From: an uncultured Pelagimonas sp.
GTDB lineage: Bacteria > Pseudomonadota > Alphaproteobacteria > Rhodobacterales > Rhodobacteraceae
Assembly (NCBI GenBank): GCA_947499735.1
Contig: CANMPP010000002.1
Coordinates: forward strand, 186,001 to 250,000
Reading direction: 5' to 3'
DNA length: 64,000 nt
Position 1 is the stretch's first letter; each line of letters starts with the position of its first letter. This document shows, piece by piece, positions 49,983-59,258 of the stretch. The position numbers were made by a program, and so were the translations under genes. The notes beneath the pieces are model-generated. The model was not told the origin of the DNA and did not search any database. It saw only the letters and a program-made list of their open reading frames with translations.

Positions 49983-50236
49983 GGTGAATTCGGAGCTCCA
50001 AAAAAGGTCAATCGATATATTAAATTTGAAAGCGGACGAGCCGCCATATGCGTCTGGTATTTTCGTCAACAATTTTCCGACTTTAGTGTTCTTGGAATGT
50101 TGAACTTCTGATAGTTGGTCATTTTCAGAAGATAGTTAACGAATTCGCTTTTTTGAGTGTCCTAAATTTGCAACGATGATGCCACAATTGATTTCATCGT
50201 GACAACAGCGCAACGAATTATGGTCATCCACATAGA
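49983..50236. other. Gap upstream of the LpxR-like gene, no gene
   Basis: AT-rich and probably contains the promoter of the LpxR-like gene. One inverted repeat is visible: CTTCTGA at 50105-50111 and TCAGAAG at 50125-50131, separated by 13 bases. Together with the terminator at 50237 it fills the space to the VPLPA-CTERM gene. I see no reading frame or RNA gene. Confidence 0.4.
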
Positions 50237-50266
50237 AAAAGGGTCCGAGGAAACTCGGACCCTTTT
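50237..50266 (-). terminator. Terminator of the VPLPA-CTERM gene
   Basis: AAAAGGGTCCGAG and CTCGGACCCTTTT form a perfect 13-base stem with a four-base GAAA loop. It is 23 bases after the stop of the VPLPA-CTERM gene and stands in the right orientation; it works in both directions. Confidence 0.9.
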
Positions 50267-50288
50267 GGTATTCTAGAGATATGTTTGT

Positions 50289-51287
50289 TTATGCTTGGGG
50301 CTTGCGGCGACGCAATGCTGTGACGCCAGCAACTGCACCCAGCAACAGCAGACCAGAAGCAGGTAGTGGAACAGGCGCAACGGTTGCGATTGCTCCACCG
50401 GTGTAAACGCCACGGATCTCTGTAGATTGTGTTACATCGTAGCCCACAACAAAGCCTTCTGAGTTCGCTTGCTGAACATTGATGGATGCCAGTGGGGCTA
50501 GAATGCCGAAGCCAAAGTTGGCGCTGTTCACCAAAATATCGGTCGCTTCGTAGAAGTTGAAGATGATGTTCGAGCCACCTGTTGTCGCTGCAACACCTGC
50601 ATCTAGGGTTAGGTCAATGCTCGTACCTGACACGTTGATGATGAATGTATCGGCGGTGTTGCTGTAGCCGTCTGATTTCAAAGCGCCGTTGATCAGGAAA
50701 TCGGTCAGAGTTGTTTCAAGGTTATAAACCGCGAAATCCTCGGTGCCGGATGTCAGGACAACATTGTTCTGATCGGAGAAGTCAAAGTTTGCGCCATCGG
50801 TGTTATCCAAATCTGCTAGATCGCTGGATAGCGTTGTGAACGCCTCTTCAACAGCGTCAACTTCGGCAGCTGAAATCGTCGAACCTACAGTTACTGTACC
50901 GTTGTTTGTAGCAACGTTAATCGGGCTTTCAACCGAACCTACCAGAACATCACCTGAATCGACGGTAATGTTCACGCCATTCTTGTTTTGTACCGAATCC
51001 GCATAAACAACATCACCACCAACGATCAAAGCGCCGCTCGCGGAGCCAACACTTCCGTTAGCTAGGTGGTCGGAATTCACACCATAGCTGTTTTGAATAA
51101 CTTCAAGGTCATTACCGACATAAACAAGACTTTCGGTTTCGGATGAAACAGCCGTCAAATTGTTCAATGCAACAACACCAAATTGAGAAATGATATCTGT
51201 CGCGTTAATTGTCGTAGCGTAAGCGGAGGACGCAAAGGCTGAAGTGGAAAGCGTCAAAGCAAAAAGTGCATTACGTGCCGTATTCAT
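50289..51287 (-). CDS. Choice-of-anchor A surface protein with VPLPA-CTERM sorting signal
   Basis: A 332-residue exported protein. It has a signal peptide (to about residue 24), a repetitive beta-rich body of the choice-of-anchor A type (GVVALNNLTA ... GALIVGGDV ... ILAPLASINV) and a C-terminal tail starting at residue 306: VPLPASG, a hydrophobic helix and a basic RRRK end. This is the VPLPA-CTERM sorting signal, which is cut and processed by an exosortase (XrtD type). No exosortase gene is in the window. GGAAG precedes the ATG. It probably ends up on the cell surface or in exopolysaccharide. Confidence 0.88.
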   Translation of the reverse strand: MNTARNALFALTLSTSAFASSAYATTINATDIISQFGVVALNNLTAVSSETESLVYVGNDLEVIQNSYGVNSDHLANGSVGSASGALIVGGDVVYADSVQNKNGVNITVDSGDVLVGSVESPINVATNNGTVTVGSTISAAEVDAVEEAFTTLSSDLADLDNTDGANFDFSDQNNVVLTSGTEDFAVYNLETTLTDFLINGALKSDGYSNTADTFIINVSGTSIDLTLDAGVAATTGGSNIIFNFYEATDILVNSANFGFGILAPLASINVQQANSEGFVVGYDVTQSTEIRGVYTGGAIATVAPVPLPASGLLLLGAVAGVTALRRRKPQA

Positions 51288-51830
51288 AAATTCTTCCAGT
51301 TATTGCTGAATTACCCATGCGCCGCGGAGCAGCGCGCATTACTTGCCTCGTTAATGCTCTATTAGCCATGCAGAGTCAATTGCAGACTGTTGTGTCTGCG
51401 TTATTCTAATGCGCAATTGCCTATTAAAATAACGTTATTGCTTAGGTCCCAAAATAATTGGTGTGGAGATTCTGGAATTGGGATGATTTCATGTGGATAT
51501 GAAAACGCACGTTATTTGGGGTAAATTTATTGTTTTCATGTGGTTACGGTTTGTATTTTGAATAGATTTATTTTATTGAGTGGTTGTTTTTTGTTTTCAC
51601 TGCATTGTGAAATAACGGCAAAATGACGTGAATTGTTTCACTTTCCCCGCAAATTGACGCGTTGCTATCAAATTGCTTTTCCATTTACGTTGGGTCACAA
51701 TTGTTTGGTTAACCGTATTTGTGATGTTTGCGAGGGCAGGAATGAATGGATGAAATTGTTTAACAGCGATCTCCTGATCCATCATTGTCGATGCATTCAG
51801 AACGAAATCTTAGCTTTTTAAGAAAGATAA
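51288..51830. promoter_or_regulatory. Large AT-rich control region with CGTTATT repeats, no gene
   Basis: The longest gap in the window (543 bases) lies upstream of the VPLPA-CTERM gene. CGTTATT or its complement occurs at 51399-51405, 51428-51439 (as the 12-base palindrome AATAACGTTATT), 51510-51516 and 51611-51617. TTTCAC-N6-GTGAAA at 51595-51612 and GTGAA-N4-TTCAC at 51629-51642 are further inverted repeats. Small reading frames of 62 codons at 51597-51821 on both strands are probably chance. It looks like an unusually complex regulatory region. Confidence 0.5.
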
Positions 51831-51917
51831 TGGTGCCCAGAAGAGGACTCGAACCTCCACGTCCATACGGACACTAGCACCTGAAGCTAGCGCGTCTACC
51901 AATTCCGCCATCTGGGC
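51831..51917 (-). tRNA. tRNA-Leu (anticodon CAG)
   Basis: On the minus strand the 87 bases begin with GCCCAGA, pair with TCTGGGC at the 3' end, and end with an encoded CCA. The anticodon loop is TTCAGGT between CTAGC and GCTAG, so the anticodon is CAG. The long variable arm (GTCCGTATGGAC) is typical of a leucine tRNA, and GGTTCGAGTCC gives the T loop. It reads CUG codons. No integrase or phage remnant is beside it. Confidence 0.97.
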
Positions 51918-52092
51918 ACTGCGTTGCGCGCAAACTGCGCGCCTTCGCTGTGAGGCATGCGTTTAAGCTGGGTCGTCGTTAGTGTCAACGCGTAAATTGA
52001 AACTTTTTTATTGCGTCATTCGGGCATCTTGCGAGCGAGTGATTGGCGCGGTACCTTGATACTGCAAACTGGTCCGAAAGGCGGCGTAGCTT

Positions 52093-53073
52093 ATGTCCAA
52101 ACTTGTTACTATCTATGGTGGATCTGGCTTTGTAGGGCGTTACATTGTTCAGCGTTTGGCGCGGCAGGGATGGCGGATCCGCGTTGCTGTACGCCGGCCC
52201 AATGAGGCGCTGTTTCTGAAATCCTATGGCGCTGTTGGACAAGTTGAACCTGTTTTGTGCAACATTCGAGATGATCAAAGCGTGGCATCAGCCTTGTCCG
52301 GGGCGGATGTGGTGGTCAATTGCGTTGGCACTTTTGATCTGCGCGGAAAAAATAACATGTCGGCAGTACAGGCAGAAGGCGCAGGTCGGATTGCCCGCCT
52401 TGCTGCAGCTGCTGGTGTAGAGCGTATGGCGCATATTTCCGCGATTGGCGCGGATGCGCATTCTGATAGTGCCTATGCGCAAAGTAAGGCCGCCGGAGAA
52501 ACTGCGGTTTTGCAACACATGCCTGAGGCCATAATTCTGCGCCCTTCGGTCATTTTCGGAACAGAGGACGGGTTGTTCAACCTGTTTGCGTCGATTGCAA
52601 AATGGACGTTTTTTGTTCCTTTGATTGGTGGAAAAACGCGCTTTCAACCTGTGGCAGTGACAGATGTTGCAACCGCCGCTGAATTGGCGGTCACAGGTCA
52701 GGCGAAAGCTGGCATATATGAATTAGGCGGACCTGATATTGTTTCTATGCGCCAGTTGCAGCAGGATATTTTTGATGTGATCCGTCGAAAACGCGTGCTG
52801 GTGCCTGTGCCTTTGTGGTTTGCGTCTTTTCAAGGATGGGCATTTGAATGGGTGGAGCGTCTAAGCGGGGGACTGTTTCCTGCTATGTTGACGCGTGATC
52901 AGGTGAAAATGTTGCGCAGCGATAATGTGGTTTCAGAAACCGCGCAATCCCTGTCAGACCTCGGTATCACACCGGTTGGCTATAAGGCGATCATCCCTCA
53001 ATACCTGTGGCGGTTCCGTCCCAGCGGCCAATATGACGCGATCAAAGAATCTGCAGAAAACCTGCGTCGATAA
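52093..53073 (+). CDS. NDUFA9-like SDR family protein (complex I-associated)
   Basis: A 326-residue NAD(P)-binding protein of the atypical short-chain dehydrogenase family. The N-terminus IYGGSGFVGRYIVQRLARQGW is the glycine-rich nucleotide-binding motif, and AHISAIGADAHSDSAYAQSKAAGE is the modified active-site stretch (Ser-Tyr-x3-Lys). This type in alphaproteobacteria is the homologue of the NDUFA9 accessory subunit of complex I. Whether it binds complex I here is inferred. It begins 175 bases beyond the tRNA gene and converges with an M48 peptidase gene. Confidence 0.88.
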   Translation: MSKLVTIYGGSGFVGRYIVQRLARQGWRIRVAVRRPNEALFLKSYGAVGQVEPVLCNIRDDQSVASALSGADVVVNCVGTFDLRGKNNMSAVQAEGAGRIARLAAAAGVERMAHISAIGADAHSDSAYAQSKAAGETAVLQHMPEAIILRPSVIFGTEDGLFNLFASIAKWTFFVPLIGGKTRFQPVAVTDVATAAELAVTGQAKAGIYELGGPDIVSMRQLQQDIFDVIRRKRVLVPVPLWFASFQGWAFEWVERLSGGLFPAMLTRDQVKMLRSDNVVSETAQSLSDLGITPVGYKAIIPQYLWRFRPSGQYDAIKESAENLRR

Positions 53074-53093
53074 TCTATGCTAGATGGTGTGGT

Positions 53094-53819
53094 TTAGCTG
53101 GACGACAGCTGGGCTGCCGATTTCAAAACGGTTTCCATACGCTGGGCATTGGGCGGATGTGTTCCTAAAAATCGGTCTCCAGGATCGGGCAGACGGTTGA
53201 AGAATTGCGCCCCCAAAACGGCATCATATCCCGCATAAATAGTAATGCGTGTGCCAAGGCGATCCGCTTCCAATTCGAAGTCTTTGGAATATGTGCGTGC
53301 GCCAACCTGCGCGCCCAACTCTTCGGCTTGTGCGATCTCTGCAGCGCTCGCGCCACGGATCGTGGCAATTCCCGAAAAAATCGCTGCTGCGGTTTCGATA
53401 TGGGCCTGCTGTTGTTCGAGGTGGCGCAAGATATGATGTGCGGCTTCGTGCCCCATAACAAATGCCAGCTCGTCGGGATTTTGCACAGATGCCAAAAGCG
53501 CCAAATTGAAGGCGAGTATCGGTCGTCCAGTGTCGTCCACTGTTTGAAAAGCATTCGCTGGCAGGCCTGGCCGGTCATCAACAACGATCAGAAAGTCGCA
53601 ATGCGTTTCCCGCAACCGTCTGCATATCCGTTCTGCGACAGGTTCAACATTCTCCAAAACCTCAAGAAAGTTTTGCGCCGTATGTTCGGCCAATCCTTCG
53701 ATATCGTTGGCAACAGGGGCGGATTTTTTAATTGGATCCTGTGACACGTTGCCAAGCGTGATGGGTTCACAGGCAGCGAGCCCAAGAATGGCTGATAGCA
53801 GTAAAAAATGGCTCCGCAT
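53094..53819 (-). CDS. M48 family metallopeptidase, lipoprotein
   Basis: A 241-residue zinc protease of the M48 (BepA/LoiP/YcaL-like) family. A lipobox (LAAC, cysteine 17) makes it a lipoprotein, likely outer-membrane or periplasmic. The zinc motif HEAAH lies at 124-128, and the third ligand is in FELEADRLGTR. Such proteases degrade misfolded outer-membrane proteins. Lgt, encoded in this window, would modify the cysteine. Length is normal for the short members of the family. Confidence 0.93.
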   Translation of the reverse strand: MRSHFLLLSAILGLAACEPITLGNVSQDPIKKSAPVANDIEGLAEHTAQNFLEVLENVEPVAERICRRLRETHCDFLIVVDDRPGLPANAFQTVDDTGRPILAFNLALLASVQNPDELAFVMGHEAAHHILRHLEQQQAHIETAAAIFSGIATIRGASAAEIAQAEELGAQVGARTYSKDFELEADRLGTRITIYAGYDAVLGAQFFNRLPDPGDRFLGTHPPNAQRMETVLKSAAQLSSS

Positions 53820-53956
53820 CGAACCTCACAAGATTTGTAGCTGTAGTCCAAGATAGGGCGTCCTGCGCGTCAGTTCTAGACCGGGTGCGCTGGCCAGGCC
53901 TATCTTAAGGAAAATTGTGCTTTTCCAGAACCGCATTTGCACGCTAGGCTGGGGAT

Positions 53957-54193
53957 ATGTTTAGCATAGAACACGAATTTGATGCCACGGTTGTCACCCT
54001 TGTTGACGAGGGTAGCAGCTATCTTCAGGAAGATGTGATTGTATCCTCATTTGAGGAATGTATTACGGTTGAACAACATGATCCACAATTGGACCGGCTG
54101 ATGAAAGTCACCTTGTCGATTTCGCAAATGCGGGATCTCTTGGCGGCGGTTAGTTTGCCAGAGGGGGTCTATGTGCAAGACGACGAAGACTAA
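53957..54193 (+). CDS. Small acidic hypothetical protein (78 aa)
   Basis: I recognise no family. It is a 78-residue, strongly acidic protein with alternating beta and helix patterns (FDATVVTLVDEG, then ISQMRDLLAAVSLPEGVYV) and an acidic tail ending QDDED. The ATG at 53957 has AGG eight bases upstream. It is divergent from the M48 gene and upstream of the nitroreductase gene by 122 bases. Its regular look and position suggest it is real, but the role is unknown. Confidence 0.6.
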   Translation: MFSIEHEFDATVVTLVDEGSSYLQEDVIVSSFEECITVEQHDPQLDRLMKVTLSISQMRDLLAAVSLPEGVYVQDDED

Positions 54194-54315
54194 GCTGTTC
54201 CAATGGCTGTAAACACCAAGTATGGCGCGGCTTTTTTGCTGCTTTATACTATTCACTGGTTGAAAACGCGCGCGATTGCTCCGAGATAGCACTATCAGAA
54301 GCGAAAGGGCGTATC

Positions 54316-54891
54316 ATGTTGCAACGCAATCAGGCTGCATTGGATTTTCTTTTGTCGCGGCGGTCTCGCCCGGCGAAAACTTTGGTTGCGCCCGCGCCAG
54401 ATGCAGAAACCCTGACCACGATCCTGACGGCGGCTGCGCGAACACCCGATCATGGCAAATTAGAACCCTGGCGCTTTATCGTTCTCACCGGAGATGCCCT
54501 GCAACGTGTGGGCCGTGCTTTGCGCGATCATGCTGAAACGGTTGGTAGAACGCCGGAAGAGGCGAACAAAGGCGCAAGTGCTTTTGAAAATAGCCAAATG
54601 TGTGTGGTCGTTGTTGAAGTTCAGAAGCCCGGTAAGATCCCTGCGATTGAACAAACCTATTCTGCGGGGGCGGTCTGTTTGTCTTTGGTCAACGCAGCGC
54701 TGGCAACAGGATTTGGTGCGAATTGGCTGTCGGGTTGGGCATCGCATGATCGTACATTTGTTCAAACCCATCTTGGTCTAAACGATACTGAAACAGTTGC
54801 GGGGTTCATCCATTTGGGAAGCGAAGGCAAAGTGCCCTCTGATCGACCGCGCCCGGATCTGTCTCAAATCGTTTCGATGGTTGATAAATGA
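54316..54891 (+). CDS. Nitroreductase family protein
   Basis: A 191-residue FMN-binding oxidoreductase of the nitroreductase superfamily. The N-terminal FMN contact SRRSRPAKTL and the ARTPDHGKLEPWRFIVLTG segment are typical, as is the later GFGANWLSGW. It would use NAD(P)H to reduce nitro groups or quinones. GAAAGGG precedes the ATG. Its stop overlaps the start of the EI24-type gene (ATGA), so the two are translationally coupled. Confidence 0.88.
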   Translation: MLQRNQAALDFLLSRRSRPAKTLVAPAPDAETLTTILTAAARTPDHGKLEPWRFIVLTGDALQRVGRALRDHAETVGRTPEEANKGASAFENSQMCVVVVEVQKPGKIPAIEQTYSAGAVCLSLVNAALATGFGANWLSGWASHDRTFVQTHLGLNDTETVAGFIHLGSEGKVPSDRPRPDLSQIVSMVDK

Positions 54892-55583
54892 TCTTAGTTT
54901 CATTTTTTAAGGCGCTTGGTCAGCTGGGTGATGGCCGGTTTCAACGGGTGCTGTGGATGGGTGTCTTTGCCAGTATCGCTGCGCTGGGTGCGTTTTCCTG
55001 GGGCTTCATACGCCTGATGCATAGCCTTTTTGGCGAAACGATCCGCTTGCCTTGGATTGGTGAAGTCGCTTGGCTGGCGCGCATTCTGGATTGGGGCATG
55101 ATCCCGATCATGCTGGGCTTTTCCATCTTTTTGATGGTTCCTGTTGCTTCCGCCATTTCGTCCTTATTTTTGGATCAGGTGGCCCAGGCGGTTGAAGATA
55201 AGCATTTCCCAAACCTACCCGATGCAACACCTTTGGGGATGACAGACAGTATTCGCGATACGGTTAGCTTTCTTGGGGTCATGGCGTTGGCCAATGTGGT
55301 TGCCCTTGTGCTTTATGTCATCTTCACCCCTTTCGCGCCATTCATCTTTTGGGGGCTGAATGGCTATCTGCTGGGGCGGGAATATTTCACCCTTGTTGCC
55401 AGTCGTAGGGTTGGCCGCATCGCGGCAAAGCAGCAGCGCAAACAACATGCGTTTCGGATCTGGGCGGCTGGGATTCTTATGGCGCTTCCATTGTCCATAC
55501 CCATCGTGAACTTGCTTGTACCTATTCTAGGGGCTGCGACTTTTACCCATTTGTATCACAAATTGGTTGGTCGTCTGGGATAG
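54888..55583 (+). CDS. EI24/CysZ domain-containing membrane protein
   Basis: A 231-residue membrane protein with four or five helices of the EI24/CysZ family. In E. coli CysZ helps sulfate uptake for cysteine synthesis. The signature LILVPV-like loop is present as LMVPVASAISSLFLDQVA, and NGYLLGREYF is also typical. No sulfate genes are next to it. The ATG overlaps the nitroreductase stop. Role here not established. Confidence 0.85.
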   Translation: MILVSFFKALGQLGDGRFQRVLWMGVFASIAALGAFSWGFIRLMHSLFGETIRLPWIGEVAWLARILDWGMIPIMLGFSIFLMVPVASAISSLFLDQVAQAVEDKHFPNLPDATPLGMTDSIRDTVSFLGVMALANVVALVLYVIFTPFAPFIFWGLNGYLLGREYFTLVASRRVGRIAAKQQRKQHAFRIWAAGILMALPLSIPIVNLLVPILGAATFTHLYHKLVGRLG

Positions 55584-55606
55584 GGGGCTGGAAGGTCATA
55601 TTGTGC

Positions 55607-55876
55607 TTAAATGATCCAATCTGTCAGCTTATCCAAATGTTCCAACGTGATCACGCCTGATAGAATGATGCCAACCACGATGGCCCATAGCACCAAAGTG
55701 ATACCTGTTGTGATCCATGCTTTTTTGCCCAGATTATGCGTCTCAGGTGCGCCTGCATGAGTGCCAGGTTCGATTTCGCCCAAATCCCCTTGGGTTTGTA
55801 AACGGAATGGGATGACCATGAGAAACGTCATGAACCAGATGACGGCAAATAGGACGAGAGCGGATGTGATGGCCAT
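55607..55876 (-). CDS. DUF1467 family membrane protein
   Basis: An 89-residue protein with two membrane helices (SALVLFAVIWFMTFLMVIPF near the start and a second near WITTGITLVLWAIVVGII). DUF1467 is small, conserved in alphaproteobacteria and of unknown function. The ATG overlaps the stop of the epimerase gene (TAATG). It is the downstream partner of mce in many relatives, which hints at a connected role that has not been shown. Confidence 0.87.
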   Translation of the reverse strand: MAITSALVLFAVIWFMTFLMVIPFRLQTQGDLGEIEPGTHAGAPETHNLGKKAWITTGITLVLWAIVVGIILSGVITLEHLDKLTDWII

Positions 55877-56280
55877 TAGGCTTGCTCCAATTCAATAAGG
55901 CAGCCGTTGAAATCTTTGGGGTGCAAAAATATGACCGGTTTGCCATGCGCACCTATTTGCGGGCTGCCATCCCCCAAGACACGAGCGCCGCTTTTCGTAA
56001 GATGATGGCAGGCTTCCGCAAGGTCATCGACCTCATAACAAATGTGATGCATGCCCCCGTTTGGATTTTTTTCCAAAAAACTTTGGATCGGGGATGCATC
56101 GCCTAAAGGGTAAAGTAGCTCGATCTTTGTATTTGGCAAATTGACAAAGATCACACGGACGCCATGATCGGGCAAATCCTGTGCAGGACTTAGATCCGCC
56201 CCCAGCATATTGCGGTATTGTGTCTCTGCAGCCTCAAGGTCGGGCACGGCAATGGCGACGTGATTTAGCTTTCCAATCAT
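55876..56280 (-). CDS. mce: Methylmalonyl-CoA epimerase
   Basis: A 134-residue vicinal-oxygen-chelate (glyoxalase-fold) enzyme that interconverts R- and S-methylmalonyl-CoA in propionyl-CoA breakdown. It starts IGKLNHVAIAVPDLEAA and carries LLYPLGDASPIQSFLEKNP and GGMHHICYEVDD, the metal-binding pattern of this enzyme. The start at 56280 has AGGGG nine bases upstream; a longer frame to 56331 adds unlikely residues. Mutase and carboxylase genes are not in the window. Confidence 0.93.
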   Translation of the reverse strand: MIGKLNHVAIAVPDLEAAETQYRNMLGADLSPAQDLPDHGVRVIFVNLPNTKIELLYPLGDASPIQSFLEKNPNGGMHHICYEVDDLAEACHHLTKSGARVLGDGSPQIGAHGKPVIFLHPKDFNGCLIELEQA

Positions 56281-56426
56281 CGCGGGCACCCCTTTCTTGG
56301 TCGCTGGCATGTGACTATGCAATGTGGACACAGTTTGAACAAGGGCGCAGATGCGTCGTCCGCGTTAACCTGCGATTCACTGCGAAAGGGCAGTCTTGAT
56401 TCCCATAGGCCCCAAGAGGAATCGAC

Positions 56427-57143
56427 ATGGACGACAAAATGCAGATGGAAACTATGCTACGTCCAACGCCAACGCGCCCGTTTTTGGGCATGACGGTGCT
56501 GGTTGTAGAAGACAGCTTATTCGCCTGTGATGCGATGCGGCTGATGTGCTTGCGATCTGGCGCGCGCATTCGACGTGCGGATTGTTTGCAATCAGCGCGA
56601 CGGCATTTGCGGGTCTATCGCCCAACAGTGGTGATTGCCGATATCGGTCTTCCTGACGGGTCAGGGATGGAATTGATTTCCGAACTGAATGGCCTACAAC
56701 CGCGTGTTCCTGCTATTTTGGCGACAAGTGGCGATCCTGATATGGAACAGGCCTCTCTCCACGCTGGCGCGAATGGCTTTATGCCAAAACCGATTTCCAG
56801 CCTTGCGATCTTTCAACAAATGGTCATCGCGGCACTGCCAGCGGAACGTCGTCCAAACTTGATCCGTGCGATTGAGCACGAACCGGTTTTGCCCGATCCC
56901 TTGGCCTATCAGGATGATATGGCGCATGCGGCTGAGCTTTTGGGGGCTAAGAGTGATATGGTGTCCCTAGACTATGTCGGAAAATTCTTGGTAGGCGTTG
57001 CGCGCAGTGCGGAAGATGTTGCTTTGGAACATGCATCGCAAAACTTGGTGGCGGCCAAGCAAAATGGAGACCCTATTCAAACAGATCTGGCCCGTGTTGT
57101 GGCCCTGGTTCATGACCGTCTAAATGAAAAACTGGCAATGTGA
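56427..57143 (+). CDS. Response regulator with uncharacterised C-terminal domain
   Basis: A 238-residue protein. The N-terminal receiver domain is intact, with acidic residues at Glu28/Asp29, the phospho-acceptor Asp72 (VIADIGLPDGSG) and Lys121 (MPKPIS). The C-terminal 100 residues have no output domain I recognise; they are helical (HAAELLGAKSDMVSLDYVGKFLVGVARSAEDV) and might bind a partner or dimerise. GAGGAA precedes the ATG. No histidine kinase is adjacent, so its sensor is elsewhere. It is convergent with aspS, with a bidirectional terminator between. Confidence 0.85.
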   Translation: MDDKMQMETMLRPTPTRPFLGMTVLVVEDSLFACDAMRLMCLRSGARIRRADCLQSARRHLRVYRPTVVIADIGLPDGSGMELISELNGLQPRVPAILATSGDPDMEQASLHAGANGFMPKPISSLAIFQQMVIAALPAERRPNLIRAIEHEPVLPDPLAYQDDMAHAAELLGAKSDMVSLDYVGKFLVGVARSAEDVALEHASQNLVAAKQNGDPIQTDLARVVALVHDRLNEKLAM

Positions 57144-57256
57144 TCGGTGGTGTAGCTTCGGGGCTGCCTATTTTTAAAGGGCAAATTTAGCGAGGACCCA
57201 TTACGGTTTGTCGCTATTTGTCCTGTCACACGGATATTTTGATTAAGTCATTAAAA

Positions 57257-57294
57257 AAGCCACCCCAGCAGATGCTGAGGTGGCTTAATTTTTT
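57257..57294. terminator. Bidirectional terminator between the response regulator and aspS
   Basis: AAGCCACC-C-CAGC and GCTG-A-GGTGGCTT pair with a four-base loop and one mismatch, flanked by an A run on the left and a T run on the right. It serves both convergent genes. Confidence 0.88.
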
Positions 57295-57306
57295 ATTTGT
57301 TCTCGA

Positions 57307-59088
57307 TCAGTCCTGCGGAATGGTGCGCAAGGACAGTTCCATCAACTGTTCGGCCTGTGGTTCGCTTGGTGCGTTCATCATCAGATCTTCTGCGCGTTGG
57401 TTCATTGGGAACATAACAACTTCGCGGATGTTCTGTTGACCTGCCAACAGCATAACGATCCGGTCGATACCGGCGGCACAGCCACCGTGGGGTGGGGCAC
57501 CGTAATGGAACGCGTTGTAGAGCGCACCAAAGCGGGATTTGACCTCGTCTTCGCCATAGCCTGCGATTTCGAATGCTTTGACCATGATCTCTGGCTGGTG
57601 GTTCCGGATCGCACCAGAAATCAGTTCGTAGCCGTTACAGGCAAGGTCATACTGATATCCGCGTACATCCAAAGGATCGCCATTCAACGCCTCTAGGCCA
57701 CCTTGAGGCATCGAGAACGGGTTGTGTTCGAAATCGATCTTGCCGGTTTCTTCGTCTTTTTCATAGATCGGGAAATCCACGATCCAGGCAAAGGCAAAGC
57801 GGTTTTCGTCCAGAAGTTTCAATTCTGCACCGATAGTGTCGCGCGCTTTCGCAGCCACTTTGACAAAGCTATCTGGCTTGCCACCAAGGAAGAATGCCGC
57901 GTCGCCCACACCCAGATCCAGCTGCTGGCGGATCGCTTCGGTGCGTTCTGGGCCAATGTTTTTCGCCAATGGACCGGCCGCTTCCATACCGTCAGCACCT
58001 TCGCGCCAGAAGATATAACCCATGCCCGGCAGGCCTTCGCCTTGTGCGAATTTGTTCATGCGGTCACAGAATTTGCGCGAACCGCCTTTTGGTGCTGGGA
58101 TTGCACGAATTTCGGTGCCGTCCTGTTCCAGCAGTTTCGCAAAGATCGCAAAACCTGATCCGCGGAAATGATCAGACACAACCTGCATTTCAATCGGGTT
58201 GCGCAGGTCTGGCTTGTCGCTGCCGTATTTCTGCATGGCTTCTTTGTAAGGGATCTGCGGCCATGTGTCCGGCGCATCCACTTTTGCACCCTCGCCAAAT
58301 TCCTCGAATACGCCAGCAACGACAGGCGAAATCGTATCAAACACATCTTGTTGTTCGACAAAGGACATTTCCAGGTCGAGCTGATAGAAATCTGTCGGCG
58401 ACCGGTCAGCGCGCGGATCTTCGTCGCGGAAGCACGGCGCGATTTGGAAATATTTGTCGAAGCCAGATACCATGATCAGCTGTTTAAACTGCTGTGGGGC
58501 CTGTGGCAGAGCGTAGAACTTGCCCGGATGCAAACGCGATGGCACGAGGAAGTCGCGTGCGCCTTCTGGGCTGGATGCGGTGATGATCGGCGTTTGGTAT
58601 TCGCGGAAACCTTTGTCCCACATCCGCTTGCGGATCGACGATACAACGTCAGAGCGCAGGGTCATGTTTTTCTGCATCTGCTCGCGACGCAAGTCGAGGA
58701 AACGGTATTTCAGGCGCGTTTCTTCAGGATATTCCTGATCTCCGAACACCATCAGCGGCAATTCGCCGGCGGTTCCCAGCACTTCTAGGTCGCGTACAAA
58801 CACTTCGACCTCACCGGTTGGCAGGTTCGGGTTAATCAGGCTTTCATCACGCGCCAGCACATTGCCTTCAATGCGGATACACCATTCAGAGCGCACTTTT
58901 TCCAGCTCGCCGAACACGGGGCTGTCCGTGTCTGCAATCACCTGAGTGACGCCATAATGGTCCCGTAAATCAATGAAAAGAACGCCACCATGATCTCGGA
59001 TGCGGTTTACCCAGCCGGACAGGCGAATCGTGTCGCCCACATTGTCTTTGGTCAGCTGCGCGCAGGTATGGCTACGATAGGCGTTCAT
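57307..59088 (-). CDS. aspS: Aspartyl-tRNA synthetase
   Basis: A 593-residue class IIb aminoacyl-tRNA synthetase. It has an OB-fold anticodon domain, with [25 protein letters not shown] at the start, and the bacterial-type insertion in the catalytic domain. Class II motifs are [29 protein letters not shown] and the [11 protein letters not shown] loop at the end. The start at 59088 is the family N-terminus; a longer frame to 59142 is not. Many alphaproteobacteria use this as a non-discriminating enzyme charging tRNA-Asn too, which depends on gatCAB elsewhere. Confidence 0.97.
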   Translation of the reverse strand: MNAYRSHTCAQLTKDNVGDTIRLSGWVNRIRDHGGVLFIDLRDHYGVTQVIADTDSPVFGELEKVRSEWCIRIEGNVLARDESLINPNLPTGEVEVFVRDLEVLGTAGELPLMVFGDQEYPEETRLKYRFLDLRREQMQKNMTLRSDVVSSIRKRMWDKGFREYQTPIITASSPEGARDFLVPSRLHPGKFYALPQAPQQFKQLIMVSGFDKYFQIAPCFRDEDPRADRSPTDFYQLDLEMSFVEQQDVFDTISPVVAGVFEEFGEGAKVDAPDTWPQIPYKEAMQKYGSDKPDLRNPIEMQVVSDHFRGSGFAIFAKLLEQDGTEIRAIPAPKGGSRKFCDRMNKFAQGEGLPGMGYIFWREGADGMEAAGPLAKNIGPERTEAIRQQLDLGVGDAAFFLGGKPDSFVKVAAKARDTIGAELKLLDENRFAFAWIVDFPIYEKDEETGKIDFEHNPFSMPQGGLEALNGDPLDVRGYQYDLACNGYELISGAIRNHQPEIMVKAFEIAGYGEDEVKSRFGALYNAFHYGAPPHGGCAAGIDRIVMLLAGQQNIREVVMFPMNQRAEDLMMNAPSEPQAEQLMELSLRTIPQD

Positions 59089-59258
59089 ATGTTTTGGCCC
59101 CTTTGGAATACGGCAAATTGTTTGCAAGCGATACACAGCCAAGCGGGGCCAGTGTCAAGCACAACCCCTCTTTCCTGAGCGGGATTTGGTGAGAATCATC
59201 ATCTGCGCTAGGGTTTTTCTAGAAATTTTTAGGAAGGACGATATCGAAAGAGGTTGAT

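Noticed and set aside
51597-51821. Small 62-codon genes on both strands
   Set aside because: They overlap each other, lack ribosome-binding sites and look like chance frames in an AT-rich control region.
51831-51917. An integration site for a mobile element at the tRNA-Leu gene
   Set aside because: No integrase, direct repeat of the tRNA end or foreign-looking genes occur on either side.
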